In this document: positions 18,324 through 27,974 of the stretch, piece after piece
Position numbering within the stretch: the first letter of the stretch is position 1
Layout: each line of letters begins with the position of its first letter
Origin: an uncultured Oxalobacteraceae bacterium
GTDB taxonomy: Bacteria > Pseudomonadota > Gammaproteobacteria > Burkholderiales > Burkholderiaceae_D
Direction: 5' to 3'
DNA: 64,000 nucleotides
NCBI GenBank assembly: GCA_903893945.1
Contig: CAITOF010000065.1
Location: 1 to 64,000, forward strand
Translations under genes and position numbers: made by a program
The notes under the pieces: model-generated
Seen by the model: the letters and a program-made list of their open reading frames with translations, nothing else
Told to the model about the DNA's origin: nothing
The model's database searches: none

Positions 18324-20411
18324 TCACACCGGTTCCAGCTTTTCCACTTCGACCAGTACATCGTAAAAAGTGGCCCCGCCACCCATATCGGTCAGTTTCT
18401 GACTGGTCAGGACATTGGCATTTTGACCATCTCCGGCGAGCTTTTTCCACCAGATCGACAAACCAACCACCAGGCCGACCCGCGCTTTGTCAGTGACTCT
18501 GGCGCGCGCTTGCATGCTGCCACGGTGATTGAATACCCGCACCATGTCGCCGGTTTGAATTGCACGGTCCCGCGCATCGTCCGGATGCAGATCGACATGC
18601 GGTTCGCCTTCCGTATCACGCAGGCTCTTGACGTTGACGAACGTCGAATTCATGAAGTTACGCGCCGGCGGCGATATCATGGCCAGGGGGAATTTTTTTG
18701 CCAGTTGCGGATTGCTCGCCACCGACTCGTACGGCGCAACGTAATCCGGCAACGGATCCAGTCCGTCCTTGCGCATCTGCTCAGAGTAAAATTCGCATTT
18801 GCCCGACGGTGTCAGGAATCCGCCCTCGGCAAACGGTGCGTCGGGCATGTTCAATTTTTGCCAGCCTTTTTTCTTCAGACTCTCCCAGTCAAAATGCACG
18901 GCTTTGACGTCGTCGGTCCGGAATGCTCTGGCAGCAATCTGGTCGTCAGTGTCGTCAAAGCAGTGATCGGTGAAGCCCATTTTTTTCGCCAGCAGCCGGA
19001 AAAAATCGGTATTGGATTTAGACTCTCCCAATGGCGCAATGGCGGCATTGTTGGCCATCATGTAGTAATGACCGTAAGTGGTGTGCACGTCCGTGTGTTC
19101 CAACTGGGTGGTCGCTGGCAGCAGAATATCGGCATAATCAGCGGTATCGGTCTGAAAATGTTCCAGCACCACCGTAAACAGGTCTTCCCGGGCAAAGCCC
19201 AGCGCGACCTTGTCGGAGTCCGGTGCAATCGCGACCGGGTTTGAATTATAAACAATCAGCGCCTCAATTTTAGGACCGAACTCCAGGCCGGCTTCGCGCA
19301 GCAGGTCGTCTCCGATCGAGGTCATGTTGATGGTACGCGGGTGAATGTGGGCCGGGATCAGGTCAGGGCGTTCCATCGCATCATTGTCCTTGGGAAAAGC
19401 ACCTGACAGCGACAGCATGGCACCCCCTGCCGCCTGCCGCCACGCGCCGGTTAATGCCGGCAGGCAGGCAATACTTCGCACCGCCATCCCGCCGCCATGG
19501 GTACGCTGCACACCGTAATTCAGGCGGATCAGGGTGGCATCACCTCTCTGACAACTGGTACCGTAGTCGCGTGCCAGCTGCAGCACTTCATCGACACGGA
19601 GTCCGCAGGTTGCCGCGGTTCGTTCGGGTGTCCACAACAGTGCACGTTCGGCCAATGCCTCAAATCCCAGCGTATATTTTGCAATATAGTCCCGGTCTAT
19701 CAACTCTTCCCTGATCAGCACATGCATCAGGCCCAGCGCCAGCGCCGCATCGGTTCCTGGCAACGGTGCAATATGCTGGTGACATTTTTCAGCGGTTAAG
19801 GACCGATACGGATCAATGGCAATGATTTTTGCACCGGCACGCTTGGCTTCCTGTGCGCGGGCCCAGAAATGCAGATTGGACACGATTGGGTTCGATCCCC
19901 ATATCAGAATGAGTCGTGCATGCTGAACCTGTTCCAGATCGGTGCCAATCGATGCACCGACCGTATATTTGTACGCGGTAGCGCCCGCGGTGGCGCAGAT
20001 GGTTCGGTCCAGAAATGACGCCCCGATCCTGTGAAAGAACCGTTGCGCCATCGCTTCGCCCTGCACCAGTCCGCACGTGCCGGCATAACTGTACGGCAGT
20101 ATGGCCTGCGGGTTTCGGGCCGCGATGGCGCCCAGCTTGTCAGCGATGGTGTCAAGCGCTTCGTCCCAGCTGATGCGAACAAATTTTCCTTCACCTTTTT
20201 TGCCGACCCGCTTTCTGGGATACAGCAGACGTTCCCGATGATAGGTCCGTTCAGTATAACGCGCGACTTTGGTGCAGAGCACGCCGGCGGTGGTCGGATG
20301 ATCCGGATCGCCACGCACTTCAGTGGCCACACCATCCTGCACTGTCACCAGTAAGGCGCAGGTATCAGGGCAATCATGCGGACAGACGCCGCGTACGATA
20401 GTCGTTGTCAT
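18324..20411 (-). CDS. molybdopterin oxidoreductase, DMSO-reductase superfamily
   Basis: A 695-residue molybdoenzyme with bis-MGD cofactor and one [4Fe-4S] cluster. The cluster is bound by Cys10, Cys14, Cys18 (CPHDCPDTC) and Cys46. Domain order is N-terminal Fe-S, the molybdopterin-binding core (LIWGSNPIVSNLHFW, IAIDPYRS), and the C-terminal molybdopterin dinucleotide domain (VDLHPDDARDR, GDMVRVFNHRG). No Tat signal is present, so it is cytoplasmic. The Mo ligand is uncertain; a Cys lies in AGTCGLVQGEAM near residue 112. No electron-transfer subunit is adjacent. The stop overlaps nothing, but the start overlaps the stop of the upstream dehydrogenase by four bases (ATGA), so the pair is coupled. 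Substrate unknown; formate and oxidised sulfur or nitrogen compounds are candidates. Confidence 0.88.
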   Translation of the reverse strand: MTTTIVRGVCPHDCPDTCALLVTVQDGVATEVRGDPDHPTTAGVLCTKVARYTERTYHRERLLYPRKRVGKKGEGKFVRISWDEALDTIADKLGAIAARNPQAILPYSYAGTCGLVQGEAMAQRFFHRIGASFLDRTICATAGATAYKYTVGASIGTDLEQVQHARLILIWGSNPIVSNLHFWARAQEAKRAGAKIIAIDPYRSLTAEKCHQHIAPLPGTDAALALGLMHVLIREELIDRDYIAKYTLGFEALAERALLWTPERTAATCGLRVDEVLQLARDYGTSCQRGDATLIRLNYGVQRTHGGGMAVRSIACLPALTGAWRQAAGGAMLSLSGAFPKDNDAMERPDLIPAHIHPRTINMTSIGDDLLREAGLEFGPKIEALIVYNSNPVAIAPDSDKVALGFAREDLFTVVLEHFQTDTADYADILLPATTQLEHTDVHTTYGHYYMMANNAAIAPLGESKSNTDFFRLLAKKMGFTDHCFDDTDDQIAARAFRTDDVKAVHFDWESLKKKGWQKLNMPDAPFAEGGFLTPSGKCEFYSEQMRKDGLDPLPDYVAPYESVASNPQLAKKFPLAMISPPARNFMNSTFVNVKSLRDTEGEPHVDLHPDDARDRAIQTGDMVRVFNHRGSMQARARVTDKARVGLVVGLSIWWKKLAGDGQNANVLTSQKLTDMGGGATFYDVLVEVEKLEPV

Positions 20412-21322
20412 AGATTGGATTCTGTGGGTAGTTGATCTTTTTTGTCACTCAGCCGGACGCCCGGGTTGCCGCGTTCCAGATCCAGCAGGGCCGCGGAATG
20501 ATCGGCCTGCGGATCGGTCTTTAACAGTCGACGATAAACGTCTGTCACCAGTTGCGCCTGCGGTAAATTCAAATGCAGATTCTGTGCTGCGTCCATAATG
20601 TTTTCCATGTCTTTGCACTGACTTGTCACCTGTCCGCCCGGTATGAAATAACGGTCCAGCATGCGCTGCCCGTGGACGTCCAGTATTTTACTTTCCGCAA
20701 AGCCGCCCCGCAACGCCCGCCGGGCTGCTGCCGGATCCGCCCCGCCCGTTTTTGCCAGCAGCAACGCTTCTGCAACCAGATGCAGTGTTCCGCCGACAAT
20801 CAACTGATTGCATAACTTGGTCAGCTGGCCGGTTCCTGGCGGGCCGACCAACGTGGCAGTTCCCAGGATCGTCAGCAGTGCCTGAACACGTGCAAAATCG
20901 GCAGGCGCTGCACCGACCATAATGGCCAATGTGCCGGCTTCGGCACCGGCGACACCGCCGGACACGGGTGCGTCAATGAAATGGATACCTCGGGTCGCCA
21001 GCAGGGTGTGAATCGCGCACGCTTCCGATTGCCGGGTGGAACTCATGTCGATGACGAGCGCCGACTCAGGCAGATCGGCAAACGCCGCCGTGATGACCTC
21101 GCTCACCACCGGCCCCGATGCCAGCATAGTAATGACCACATCGGCCTGCCGGACGGCGTGTCCGATCGATGCAGCACGGACAGCGCCGTGCTCAACGCAG
21201 GTGTGCGTTTTACCCGCGGTGCGATTCCAGACAGTCACCGCATACCCGGCCTGCAGCAACCTGCACACCATGGGTTGCCCCATTAAGCCGGTGCCTAAAA
21301 ACGCAATCGTCGGGAGGGCCAT
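20408..21322 (-). CDS. beta-hydroxyacid dehydrogenase (3-hydroxyisobutyrate dehydrogenase family)
   Basis: A 304-residue NAD(P)-dependent enzyme of the HIBADH / tartronate semialdehyde reductase family. The Rossmann signature FLGTGLMGQPMVCRLLQAGY is at residues 9-28, followed by VTVWNRT. The substrate-binding block DAPVSGGVAGAEAGTL is near 117-132 and the catalytic Lys is in GQLTKLCNQL near 171. The exact substrate (3-hydroxyisobutyrate, tartronate semialdehyde or succinic semialdehyde) cannot be resolved by eye. It is translationally coupled with the molybdoenzyme downstream, suggesting that the two act on linked substrates. Confidence 0.88.
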   Translation of the reverse strand: MALPTIAFLGTGLMGQPMVCRLLQAGYAVTVWNRTAGKTHTCVEHGAVRAASIGHAVRQADVVITMLASGPVVSEVITAAFADLPESALVIDMSSTRQSEACAIHTLLATRGIHFIDAPVSGGVAGAEAGTLAIMVGAAPADFARVQALLTILGTATLVGPPGTGQLTKLCNQLIVGGTLHLVAEALLLAKTGGADPAAARRALRGGFAESKILDVHGQRMLDRYFIPGGQVTSQCKDMENIMDAAQNLHLNLPQAQLVTDVYRRLLKTDPQADHSAALLDLERGNPGVRLSDKKDQLPTESNL

Positions 21323-21555
21323 TGGATGCTTACCTGATTAATCGGAAATTATAAAAAATATAATATTATTGCCTGAATGAACATCACGATGCCGATTCTG
21401 TTCCCCGGTTCAGACCAGGGGTCAGTTTATCATGGACTGGCCAAAGCGCACTTGACTCGCGCGCCATTAAAACCGACACTCCGTTAACACCCATCCGCAG
21501 TGGGGAACATGTCAATACGACGCAAAAAACAATTAATGTCTGAAACCATCCTGTC

Positions 21556-22752
21556 ATGAAAAAAATCTTACTGGTCCTGATCAGTTTTCTTATCCTCGGT
21601 ACCGACCTTCATGCGCAGCCAACCGCCACCAGGGGTGGTGCGGTGAAATCACCCTATAAAACCATCAGCGACGACACGTATGTCAACGCGACCGATTTTT
21701 ATGAGGGTCTGGCTGCCGTAAAGGTTAATAATGCCTGGGGTTTTATCGACAGTTCCGGAAAAATGGTCATACAGCCCCAATTCAATCCGTATCAGGCGCA
21801 ATTCAACAGCTATTTCTCGGAAGGACTGGTGGCTATCAACAGGACCTCGGCGCAAAAAAGCGGCATTGCCGGGAATGATCCGGCCGGCACCCGCTGGGGA
21901 TTTGCCGACAGAACGGGCAAGGTCGTCATCCAGCCACAATTTGAAGGCAATTACTACACGCCACCGCACTTTGCCGGCGGACTGGCCGTCATCGGTGGCA
22001 ACTTCATTGGCACCACCATCGCCACTTTCGGACTTAACGTCAAATATGGCTACATAAACAAAAGCGGCGTTTTTGTCATACCGCAGAAATTTGACGATGC
22101 CTGTGACTTCAGCGACGATCTGGCTTCGGTCAGGGTGGGCGGCAAATATGGCTTTATTGACAAGACCGGACGCATGGTCATCGCGCCCATGTATGACGCG
22201 CCCGGATTTTTTATCGACGGCATCGCGATTGTGGAATTGAATCAGTCCAGTTATGTCATTGATAAAAACAATAAAAAAGTCATCGATAAACCGTTTCAGG
22301 GTCTGAGCACCTTTTCAGACGGACTGGCTCGTTTTGAAGCCGGCGGTAAAGTGGGATTTATTGACAAGCAGGGTACGGTAAAAATTAAACCGACCCTGTT
22401 CTTCAGTAGCGAACGATCAAAACGTCTCATGTTTTTTTCTGAAGGCTATGCACCGATTGAAGTTGAAAAAAATGTCGGCAATGACGTCAATGGCAAGACG
22501 TTGCACAAGTTCGGCTACATCAATCAGGACGGAAAAACCGTCATTGAACCGCAGTTTGATTTTGCCGGACCGTTCAGACATGGTATTGCCATCGTTTCGC
22601 TGAACAGCTACTTCGGCTACATCGACAAAAAAGGGAAATTCCTTATTCCACCGATCTTTGCCAACGCGGGTTATTTCATTGATGGCATCGCCCGGGCGTC
22701 GGGCGGCGGCGAATTCGGTGATTACAGGTATCGGTTTATCAGACTCAATTGA
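21556..22752 (+). CDS. WG-repeat protein, secreted
   Basis: A 398-residue protein with a Sec signal peptide (MKKILLVLISFLILGTDLHA) followed by about eight WG repeats of roughly 35-45 residues. Each has the core [WYFV]G[FY]I[DN]xxGxxVIxPxF, for example WGFIDSSGKMVIQPQF, YGFIDKTGRMVIAPMY and FGYINQDGKTVIEPQF. WG repeats form beta-rich scaffolds whose role is poorly known; secretion suggests a surface or periplasmic binding function. The upstream 233 bases are AT-rich near 21340-21370. It is monocistronic. Confidence 0.88.
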   Translation: MKKILLVLISFLILGTDLHAQPTATRGGAVKSPYKTISDDTYVNATDFYEGLAAVKVNNAWGFIDSSGKMVIQPQFNPYQAQFNSYFSEGLVAINRTSAQKSGIAGNDPAGTRWGFADRTGKVVIQPQFEGNYYTPPHFAGGLAVIGGNFIGTTIATFGLNVKYGYINKSGVFVIPQKFDDACDFSDDLASVRVGGKYGFIDKTGRMVIAPMYDAPGFFIDGIAIVELNQSSYVIDKNNKKVIDKPFQGLSTFSDGLARFEAGGKVGFIDKQGTVKIKPTLFFSSERSKRLMFFSEGYAPIEVEKNVGNDVNGKTLHKFGYINQDGKTVIEPQFDFAGPFRHGIAIVSLNSYFGYIDKKGKFLIPPIFANAGYFIDGIARASGGGEFGDYRYRFIRLN

Positions 22753-22927
22753 GCCGGCCCAGATTTTCCTGTGTGGATGTAAAAGCTGAAACAGATTATG
22801 AGCAAACCGCCGTTTTCCCTAGTAATTCTTCATATCCCGCCATTTGACAAGGCTGCCGCATAAGCCTATAAGTACGGTATTGTTACGCCAAAGAAATAGC
22901 CGATGCGCTATCAACTGGAGATGCATC

Positions 22928-23764
22928 ATGGACAGACTTGACGTTTTTCGCCATATTGCCGGGCAGGCCACACGCGGCGAAATCACCTTTTCGACCAACA
23001 TCAACGCCACGTTAAAAGTGAAGCGGTTACTGGATGACCCTGATGCCCATCTGGCCGATGCCACCAAACTGGTGCTGGCGGACCCGCTGTTTTCCGCGCG
23101 TACGGTGGCCATTGCCAATTCGGCCGCCTACAACCGTTCCGGCACAAAAATTCTGAATGTCACCAACGCGGTCATGCGACTGGGATTTGGCACGCTGCGC
23201 TCGCTGGCCGCCTCGCTGATTGTGCGCCAGATGAATAACGGCCTGACCAACCCTGTGATTCGGCGCAAGAGCGCCGAACTCTGGGAACACACGGCATGCG
23301 TCGCCGCCCTGGCACAGGTACTTGCGCGTCGCATGACTGATATCGATCCGGATGCAGCACTGTTTGCAGGCATTGTGCACGAGGTCGGTGGATTTTACTT
23401 ATTGTCGCGCGCGGAAGAGTATCCCGGCCTGCTCGACGGTGAACTCGAAGAATGGGTCGAATATGGTGAGAAAATCATTGGCCGCGGTGTACTGAAAGCA
23501 CTGGAAATACCCGACACCATCTGCGAGGCCATCGAACAGGTCTGGCAGGGCGTCGGCGGGCAGCCGCCAGTCACGTTAGGCGACATTCTGATACTGGCCA
23601 ACGCCCTGGCCACCACGCTGTCTCCCCTGCAACCACCCTCCGACGTCGCCATTCATGACGCGGACAACACGGTTGATTTCACCATTGGCGATGAAACCTT
23701 AAGTTCCATCATTGAGGACGCGACTGAACAGATCGAGTCATTACGCGAAGCACTGCTGGTGTGA
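22928..23764 (+). CDS. HDOD-domain protein
   Basis: A 278-residue cytoplasmic protein dominated by an HDOD domain (residues about 15-215), a catalytically modified HD relative found in signalling proteins. The recognisable parts are LVLADPLFSARTVAIANSAAY, VTNAVMRLGFGTLRSLA and ELWEHTACVAALAQVLARR, with LFAGIVHEVGG. No receiver, EAL or GGDEF domain is attached. I chose ATG 22928 because GGAG sits eight bases before it; a longer frame starts at 22844. Its target is unknown. Confidence 0.85.
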   Translation: MDRLDVFRHIAGQATRGEITFSTNINATLKVKRLLDDPDAHLADATKLVLADPLFSARTVAIANSAAYNRSGTKILNVTNAVMRLGFGTLRSLAASLIVRQMNNGLTNPVIRRKSAELWEHTACVAALAQVLARRMTDIDPDAALFAGIVHEVGGFYLLSRAEEYPGLLDGELEEWVEYGEKIIGRGVLKALEIPDTICEAIEQVWQGVGGQPPVTLGDILILANALATTLSPLQPPSDVAIHDADNTVDFTIGDETLSSIIEDATEQIESLREALLV

Positions 23765-23956
23765 TCGGCAACCAATCCGGCCGGGCATTCCGGCGGCAGG
23801 TCAGGATAAGCGCTGCAGCGCCGCTATTCAGTTCAGGCTGAGCGCCGGATTTGAACCCGGTATCCCATCAGGCGGCTCGTTGTAAGAAAGGCGTTGCGCC
23901 GCACGACACCAGCTGCTCCGGTTCGGTGCCAGTCCTTCAGGTTCCACTGCTCACGG

Positions 23957-25096
23957 TTAACTGACTGAATCACACCGCTCAAGAAGCTTTTTGATCGGTG
24001 CAGGCAAAGGCGCATTGCGAATCTGATGCAACGGATACCAGACATGACTGTCCTCAGAAACCAGATGCCCCTCGCGTTTCAGTGTACATTGATACGGATG
24101 GATAGCGAGGGTGAAATGACTGAAGCCGTGGGACACTTTTTCCAGCGGCACGACGCCATCAACGTCGGCATAGGGCTGGGCCGCCTTCCTGATTTTTTTA
24201 TGCAGCTGTTGTGCCGTTTTGCCGTCTTCCCAGGCCAGCTCAGGTAACGAATACAGGCCGCCCCAGATGCCGACCGGAGGGCGTTTTTCCAGCAGCACAC
24301 AGCGTGTCGAGTCGACCAACAGCAGCATGATGACCTGTCTGGTCGGGGTGGATTTTCTGGGCTTTCGGACCGGCAATTCATCGACCCGACCGCTTGCCAG
24401 TGCCACGCAGCGTTTTGTCAACGGACATACATCGCAGCGCGGTGTGGTGCGGGTGCAGACGGTGGCGCCCAGATCCATCAATCCCTGCGTATAGGCCTGA
24501 ATGGCAGCGTGGCCCGTTTCGGGCAACAGCGCAGCAGCCTGCTGCCACAGCCGGTCTTCGACCGGCTTACTGGAAGGATAACCATCAATGCCGAACACAC
24601 GCGCAAAGACACGTTTGACATTGCCATCCATAATGGCCGCGCGTGCGCCATACGAAAAAGCCGCAATTGCGGCCGCCGTCGATCGGCCGATGCCGGGCAG
24701 TGCCTGCAATTTTTCAGGCTCAGACGGGAAGACGCCCCCGTAGTCGCTGACCACACGTTTGGCACAGGCATGCAGATTGCGCGCACGGGTGTAATAGCCC
24801 AGGCCGCTCCAATGGGCCATGATCTGTTCGCTGCTGGCCAGAGCACAACTGTGCACATCGGGAAAACTGACGAGGAATCGATGGTAATAGGGGATGACAG
24901 TGGCTACCTGAGTCTGTTGTAACATGATTTCCGACAGCCAGACCCGATAGGGGTCTTTGCTCTGCTGCCATGGCAGGCCATGTCTGCCATGTTTTTTCTG
25001 CCATTGTATGACGGTCCTGGAAAAACCGGGGTCACTGCAGCCGGTCGGTTGCACGTTGCCATGACTACCCGTAGTGGAATCAACTAACCGCTTCAA
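23957..25096 (-). CDS. mutY: A/G-specific adenine glycosylase MutY
   Basis: Removes adenine mispaired with 8-oxoguanine. It is 379 residues with an extra ~20-residue N-terminus. The helix-hairpin-helix is LPGIGRSTAAAI (133-144). Catalytic Glu56 lies in SEIMLQQTQV and Asp157 in MDGNVKRV. The [4Fe-4S] cluster cysteines are 214, 221, 224 and 230 (C-x6-C-x2-C-x5-C). The C-terminal Nudix-like domain, which recognises 8-oxoG, follows. The start overlaps the stop of the dynamin-like gene by four bases. MutM, the partner of the same GO repair system, lies two genes upstream. Confidence 0.96.
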   Translation of the reverse strand: MKRLVDSTTGSHGNVQPTGCSDPGFSRTVIQWQKKHGRHGLPWQQSKDPYRVWLSEIMLQQTQVATVIPYYHRFLVSFPDVHSCALASSEQIMAHWSGLGYYTRARNLHACAKRVVSDYGGVFPSEPEKLQALPGIGRSTAAAIAAFSYGARAAIMDGNVKRVFARVFGIDGYPSSKPVEDRLWQQAAALLPETGHAAIQAYTQGLMDLGATVCTRTTPRCDVCPLTKRCVALASGRVDELPVRKPRKSTPTRQVIMLLLVDSTRCVLLEKRPPVGIWGGLYSLPELAWEDGKTAQQLHKKIRKAAQPYADVDGVVPLEKVSHGFSHFTLAIHPYQCTLKREGHLVSEDSHVWYPLHQIRNAPLPAPIKKLLERCDSVS

Positions 25097-27030
25097 GCCG
25101 CCGCCGAAATCGACCCGTGGGCGCCGGACAGCGCCGTCATGATTTCTGCCTCGAGTTCTGCCAGTCCGTTTTTGAGTCCTTCAATCTCGGATTGCATGAC
25201 TTCAAACGACATGATCTTGTCTTCCAGGCTGTCCGTTGCCATGTTGATGCGCTGAATGGACTGCATGCGATTCTTTAACTGGAGTTTATGCTCCTGAATC
25301 TGTGCCTCCAGCGGCGCCATCACGGCTTTCTGCCAGGATTCGACATCGCGGTTGGCGCTCAGGAAACACTGCTTGACGCGATTGGCTATCGAGTCAAAGA
25401 ATTTTTGCATGAGTGAAACCCGCGAGGTGGTCAACAGGGTTACGACGCCGAACTGCTGCTGGAATACCGCTTCGACGGCATCGAGTTCAGCTCTGTATTT
25501 GTCCAGCGAAAAAGCCATGGGTGTATTCAGTGTCAGACCGTGTTCCGTTGAGAATTTTTTGTACATGATGCTCATCATTTCAAAAATCTCGCTGGTTTTC
25601 TGGCTGGACAAAATCAGATTGCGCCGGGTACGATTGAAAAAATCCTGCACGGCGCCCACCATTCCGGTGGACAGGGTGCTGTTTTCCATTGCATTCCGGG
25701 TTCGTCTGACTTCCTCTTTCAGCATATCCATGCCAAGATTGGTAAACACCTCGGTCGACAGGCGGGTAAACACCGCACGGGTGCCCTGCAACTTCATGAT
25801 GCTCTGATCGAACTCCTGTTTTTCAAGCTCAACCCGTTTCATCATGTGTTCGATGACTTTCTTGTTTTTCCCCCGCAAGCCTTTCAGCTCCGCCATCTGT
25901 TCAAACACACCACGGTGACGTGTACCCAGTATCGTATGCTGTACCTGCAGCAGACTGTGTATGTCCTTGTTTAACTGGGTGCGTATGATTTCCTGCTTGG
26001 AAGGAATGAGTTCATCGGACAGGGCGCGCTCCAGTTTGGGCAGCCGGCTCTTGGCCAGCAGCGGTGCGTCAGCATGGATTTTGGCGACCAGGCCTTTTTG
26101 CGCAGAAACCGGGTATATCTGATTTTCATTCAGTGACAGCAAATGGGCGACCGACGAAATCTGACTGTTAATCTGCGATTCAATATCGGCTTCAGTACGC
26201 AATTCATCCCACATACTGTCAATCTTGTTCAGTATCACCATGCGCCCGGGTCCTGCGCCGATGTGATTGCGCCAGACATCAATATCACTTTTCGTGACGC
26301 CGGTATCGGCGGCCAGGATGAACAGCACCGCGTGCGCATTCGGGATCAGGTTCAGTGTCAGCTCTGGTTCGGTACCGATCGCATTCAGTCCCGGTGTATC
26401 GACGATAATCAGCCCGTCTTTCAACAGGGGGTGGGGGAAATTGATGATCGCATGGCGCCATTGTGAAATTTCAACCATGCCGTATTCATCGACTTCGAGT
26501 GACGCGTCCGGATCGTCTTCATGGTACAGGCCATAGGAATTGGCTTCAGCAGCCGATACTTTTTTGGTCATACTGACCTGCTTGAATGCTTCGAGCATGC
26601 CATCGGCTGAATTGATATCGAGGGGCATCACGGTCCATACCTGGTTCTGCGATTTATATTCGCTGGTGGTCTGTGATTCGGCACGGGTTTCAATCGGCAA
26701 CAATCGTATGCTGGGTGGAAATGTTTCGTCATACAGCAGTTCGGTCGGACACATGGTTGTCCGTCCGGCCGACGACGGCAGGATCCGCTGTCCGTAGTCA
26801 GCGAAAAAAATGGCATTGATCAGCTCCGATTTTCCGCGCGAAAATTCGGCAACGAACGCTATCGTCAATTTATCGTCAGTGAGTTTTTCCAGCAAGTGCG
26901 TGATGCGCTGCTCGGTCACCGCGTCGGTGGTATTGGCAGCACGGGTCCAGGCACGGTAACGATGCAATGAATTGACAACGCCACTGCGCCACTCACTGTA
27001 CTGCTGAAATTTTTTGATTAACGTACTCAT
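25093..27030 (-). CDS. dynamin-like GTPase
   Basis: A 645-residue bacterial dynamin-family protein. The P-loop is AEFSRGKS (residues 61-68), the switch/G3 motif is IIVDTPGLNAIG (near 209), and G4 is LNKIDSM (near 260). The C-terminal half is long, helical and rich in charged heptads, consistent with the stalk of dynamin-like proteins. Such proteins bind or remodel membranes in other bacteria. No transmembrane helix is obvious. The gene overlaps mutY by four bases (ATGA) and follows mutM by 42 bases on the same strand, so a mutM-dynamin-mutY unit is likely. A functional link to DNA repair is not established. Confidence 0.88.
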   Translation of the reverse strand: MSTLIKKFQQYSEWRSGVVNSLHRYRAWTRAANTTDAVTEQRITHLLEKLTDDKLTIAFVAEFSRGKSELINAIFFADYGQRILPSSAGRTTMCPTELLYDETFPPSIRLLPIETRAESQTTSEYKSQNQVWTVMPLDINSADGMLEAFKQVSMTKKVSAAEANSYGLYHEDDPDASLEVDEYGMVEISQWRHAIINFPHPLLKDGLIIVDTPGLNAIGTEPELTLNLIPNAHAVLFILAADTGVTKSDIDVWRNHIGAGPGRMVILNKIDSMWDELRTEADIESQINSQISSVAHLLSLNENQIYPVSAQKGLVAKIHADAPLLAKSRLPKLERALSDELIPSKQEIIRTQLNKDIHSLLQVQHTILGTRHRGVFEQMAELKGLRGKNKKVIEHMMKRVELEKQEFDQSIMKLQGTRAVFTRLSTEVFTNLGMDMLKEEVRRTRNAMENSTLSTGMVGAVQDFFNRTRRNLILSSQKTSEIFEMMSIMYKKFSTEHGLTLNTPMAFSLDKYRAELDAVEAVFQQQFGVVTLLTTSRVSLMQKFFDSIANRVKQCFLSANRDVESWQKAVMAPLEAQIQEHKLQLKNRMQSIQRINMATDSLEDKIMSFEVMQSEIEGLKNGLAELEAEIMTALSGAHGSISAAA

Positions 27031-27072
27031 GGTTCCCTCTGCTCAATTTAATTTTTTTTAATTTTTTGTTAC

Positions 27073-27894
27073 TCATTTTTGGCATTTTGCACAGTAAAAC
27101 GTGGAGCGCTGTCCCTGTGTTGCATGGTGAACCACCGATCTGCATTTCAGGCACGGCATGCCACTTCGATCATAAACAAAGTAATTCTGCTGAAAGTAAC
27201 CGGATGCGCCATTCACATCCACAAAATCTTTCAAGGTGCTTCCACCTTTTGTTATTGCTTCGGCAAGAATTTTCCTGATGGCAGCGGCCAGTTTCCTGTA
27301 TTTTGCCAGTGTTATCTCACCTGCCGGCGTAAAAGGACTGATTCCCGCCAGGAAGAGGCTCTCTGAAGCATAGATGTTTCCCACGCCAACTACAACATTG
27401 CCCGCCAATAACAATTGTTTAATGCTGATTTTACGATGTCTTGTCGCTTTATATAACACAGCACCATCAAATTGCCCGGTTAATGGTTCCATTCCGAGTT
27501 TTTGCAGCAATGGGTGTTGTTCTATTGCACCATCATGGTGATCATGCCAGAGCAACGCGCCAAAGCGCCGCGGATCGGTCAGCCGCAATAACTGTTTGCC
27601 AAAAACAATATCCACGTGATCATGCAATTTCGGGGGTGTATTTTTTGGCAATATCCGGATGTGGCCCGACATGCCCAAATGGAGGATCAGTACACCGTGT
27701 TTAAAATTTACCAACAGATATTTACCGCGTCGCCCGGTACTCTGGACGGTGTGACCCACCAGCTTGCCGGCCAGATTGTCCGGAAATGGCCAGCGCAGAC
27801 CGTCACGGCGCAAGGTCACGGCGCTGACCCGTTGGCGGGTTAAATGGGGATCCACCCCCAAACGGGTCACTTCAACTTCAGGTAATTCGGGCAT
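27073..27894 (-). CDS. mutM: formamidopyrimidine-DNA glycosylase MutM
   Basis: Excises 8-oxoguanine and FaPy lesions. It is 273 residues and begins PELPEVEV, with catalytic Pro and Glu at positions 2-3 after Met removal. The conserved Lys is in GRRGKYLL near residue 57. The C-terminal zinc finger is C-x2-C-x16-C-x2-C (CLKC ... CAKC). It is divergent from the TPR lipoprotein gene and heads the probable unit with the dynamin-like gene and mutY. Confidence 0.97.
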   Translation of the reverse strand: MPELPEVEVTRLGVDPHLTRQRVSAVTLRRDGLRWPFPDNLAGKLVGHTVQSTGRRGKYLLVNFKHGVLILHLGMSGHIRILPKNTPPKLHDHVDIVFGKQLLRLTDPRRFGALLWHDHHDGAIEQHPLLQKLGMEPLTGQFDGAVLYKATRHRKISIKQLLLAGNVVVGVGNIYASESLFLAGISPFTPAGEITLAKYRKLAAAIRKILAEAITKGGSTLKDFVDVNGASGYFQQNYFVYDRSGMPCLKCRSVVHHATQGQRSTFYCAKCQK

Positions 27895-27974
27895 AATTCA
27901 ATCTATTCATGGAGTTTACTTCGCTGTATATTGTAAAACTTACAGAAAACGGCCATTCAGACAGGATTTATCTC

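Noticed and set aside
18249-19244. Long open frame antisense to the molybdopterin oxidoreductase gene
   Set aside because: It overlaps the coding strand of a complete family member and has no ribosome binding site or recognisable motif.
23765-23956. Possible small gene downstream of mutY
   Set aside because: The only open frame (minus strand, 23833-24045) overlaps the end of mutY, lacks a start signal and resembles no protein.
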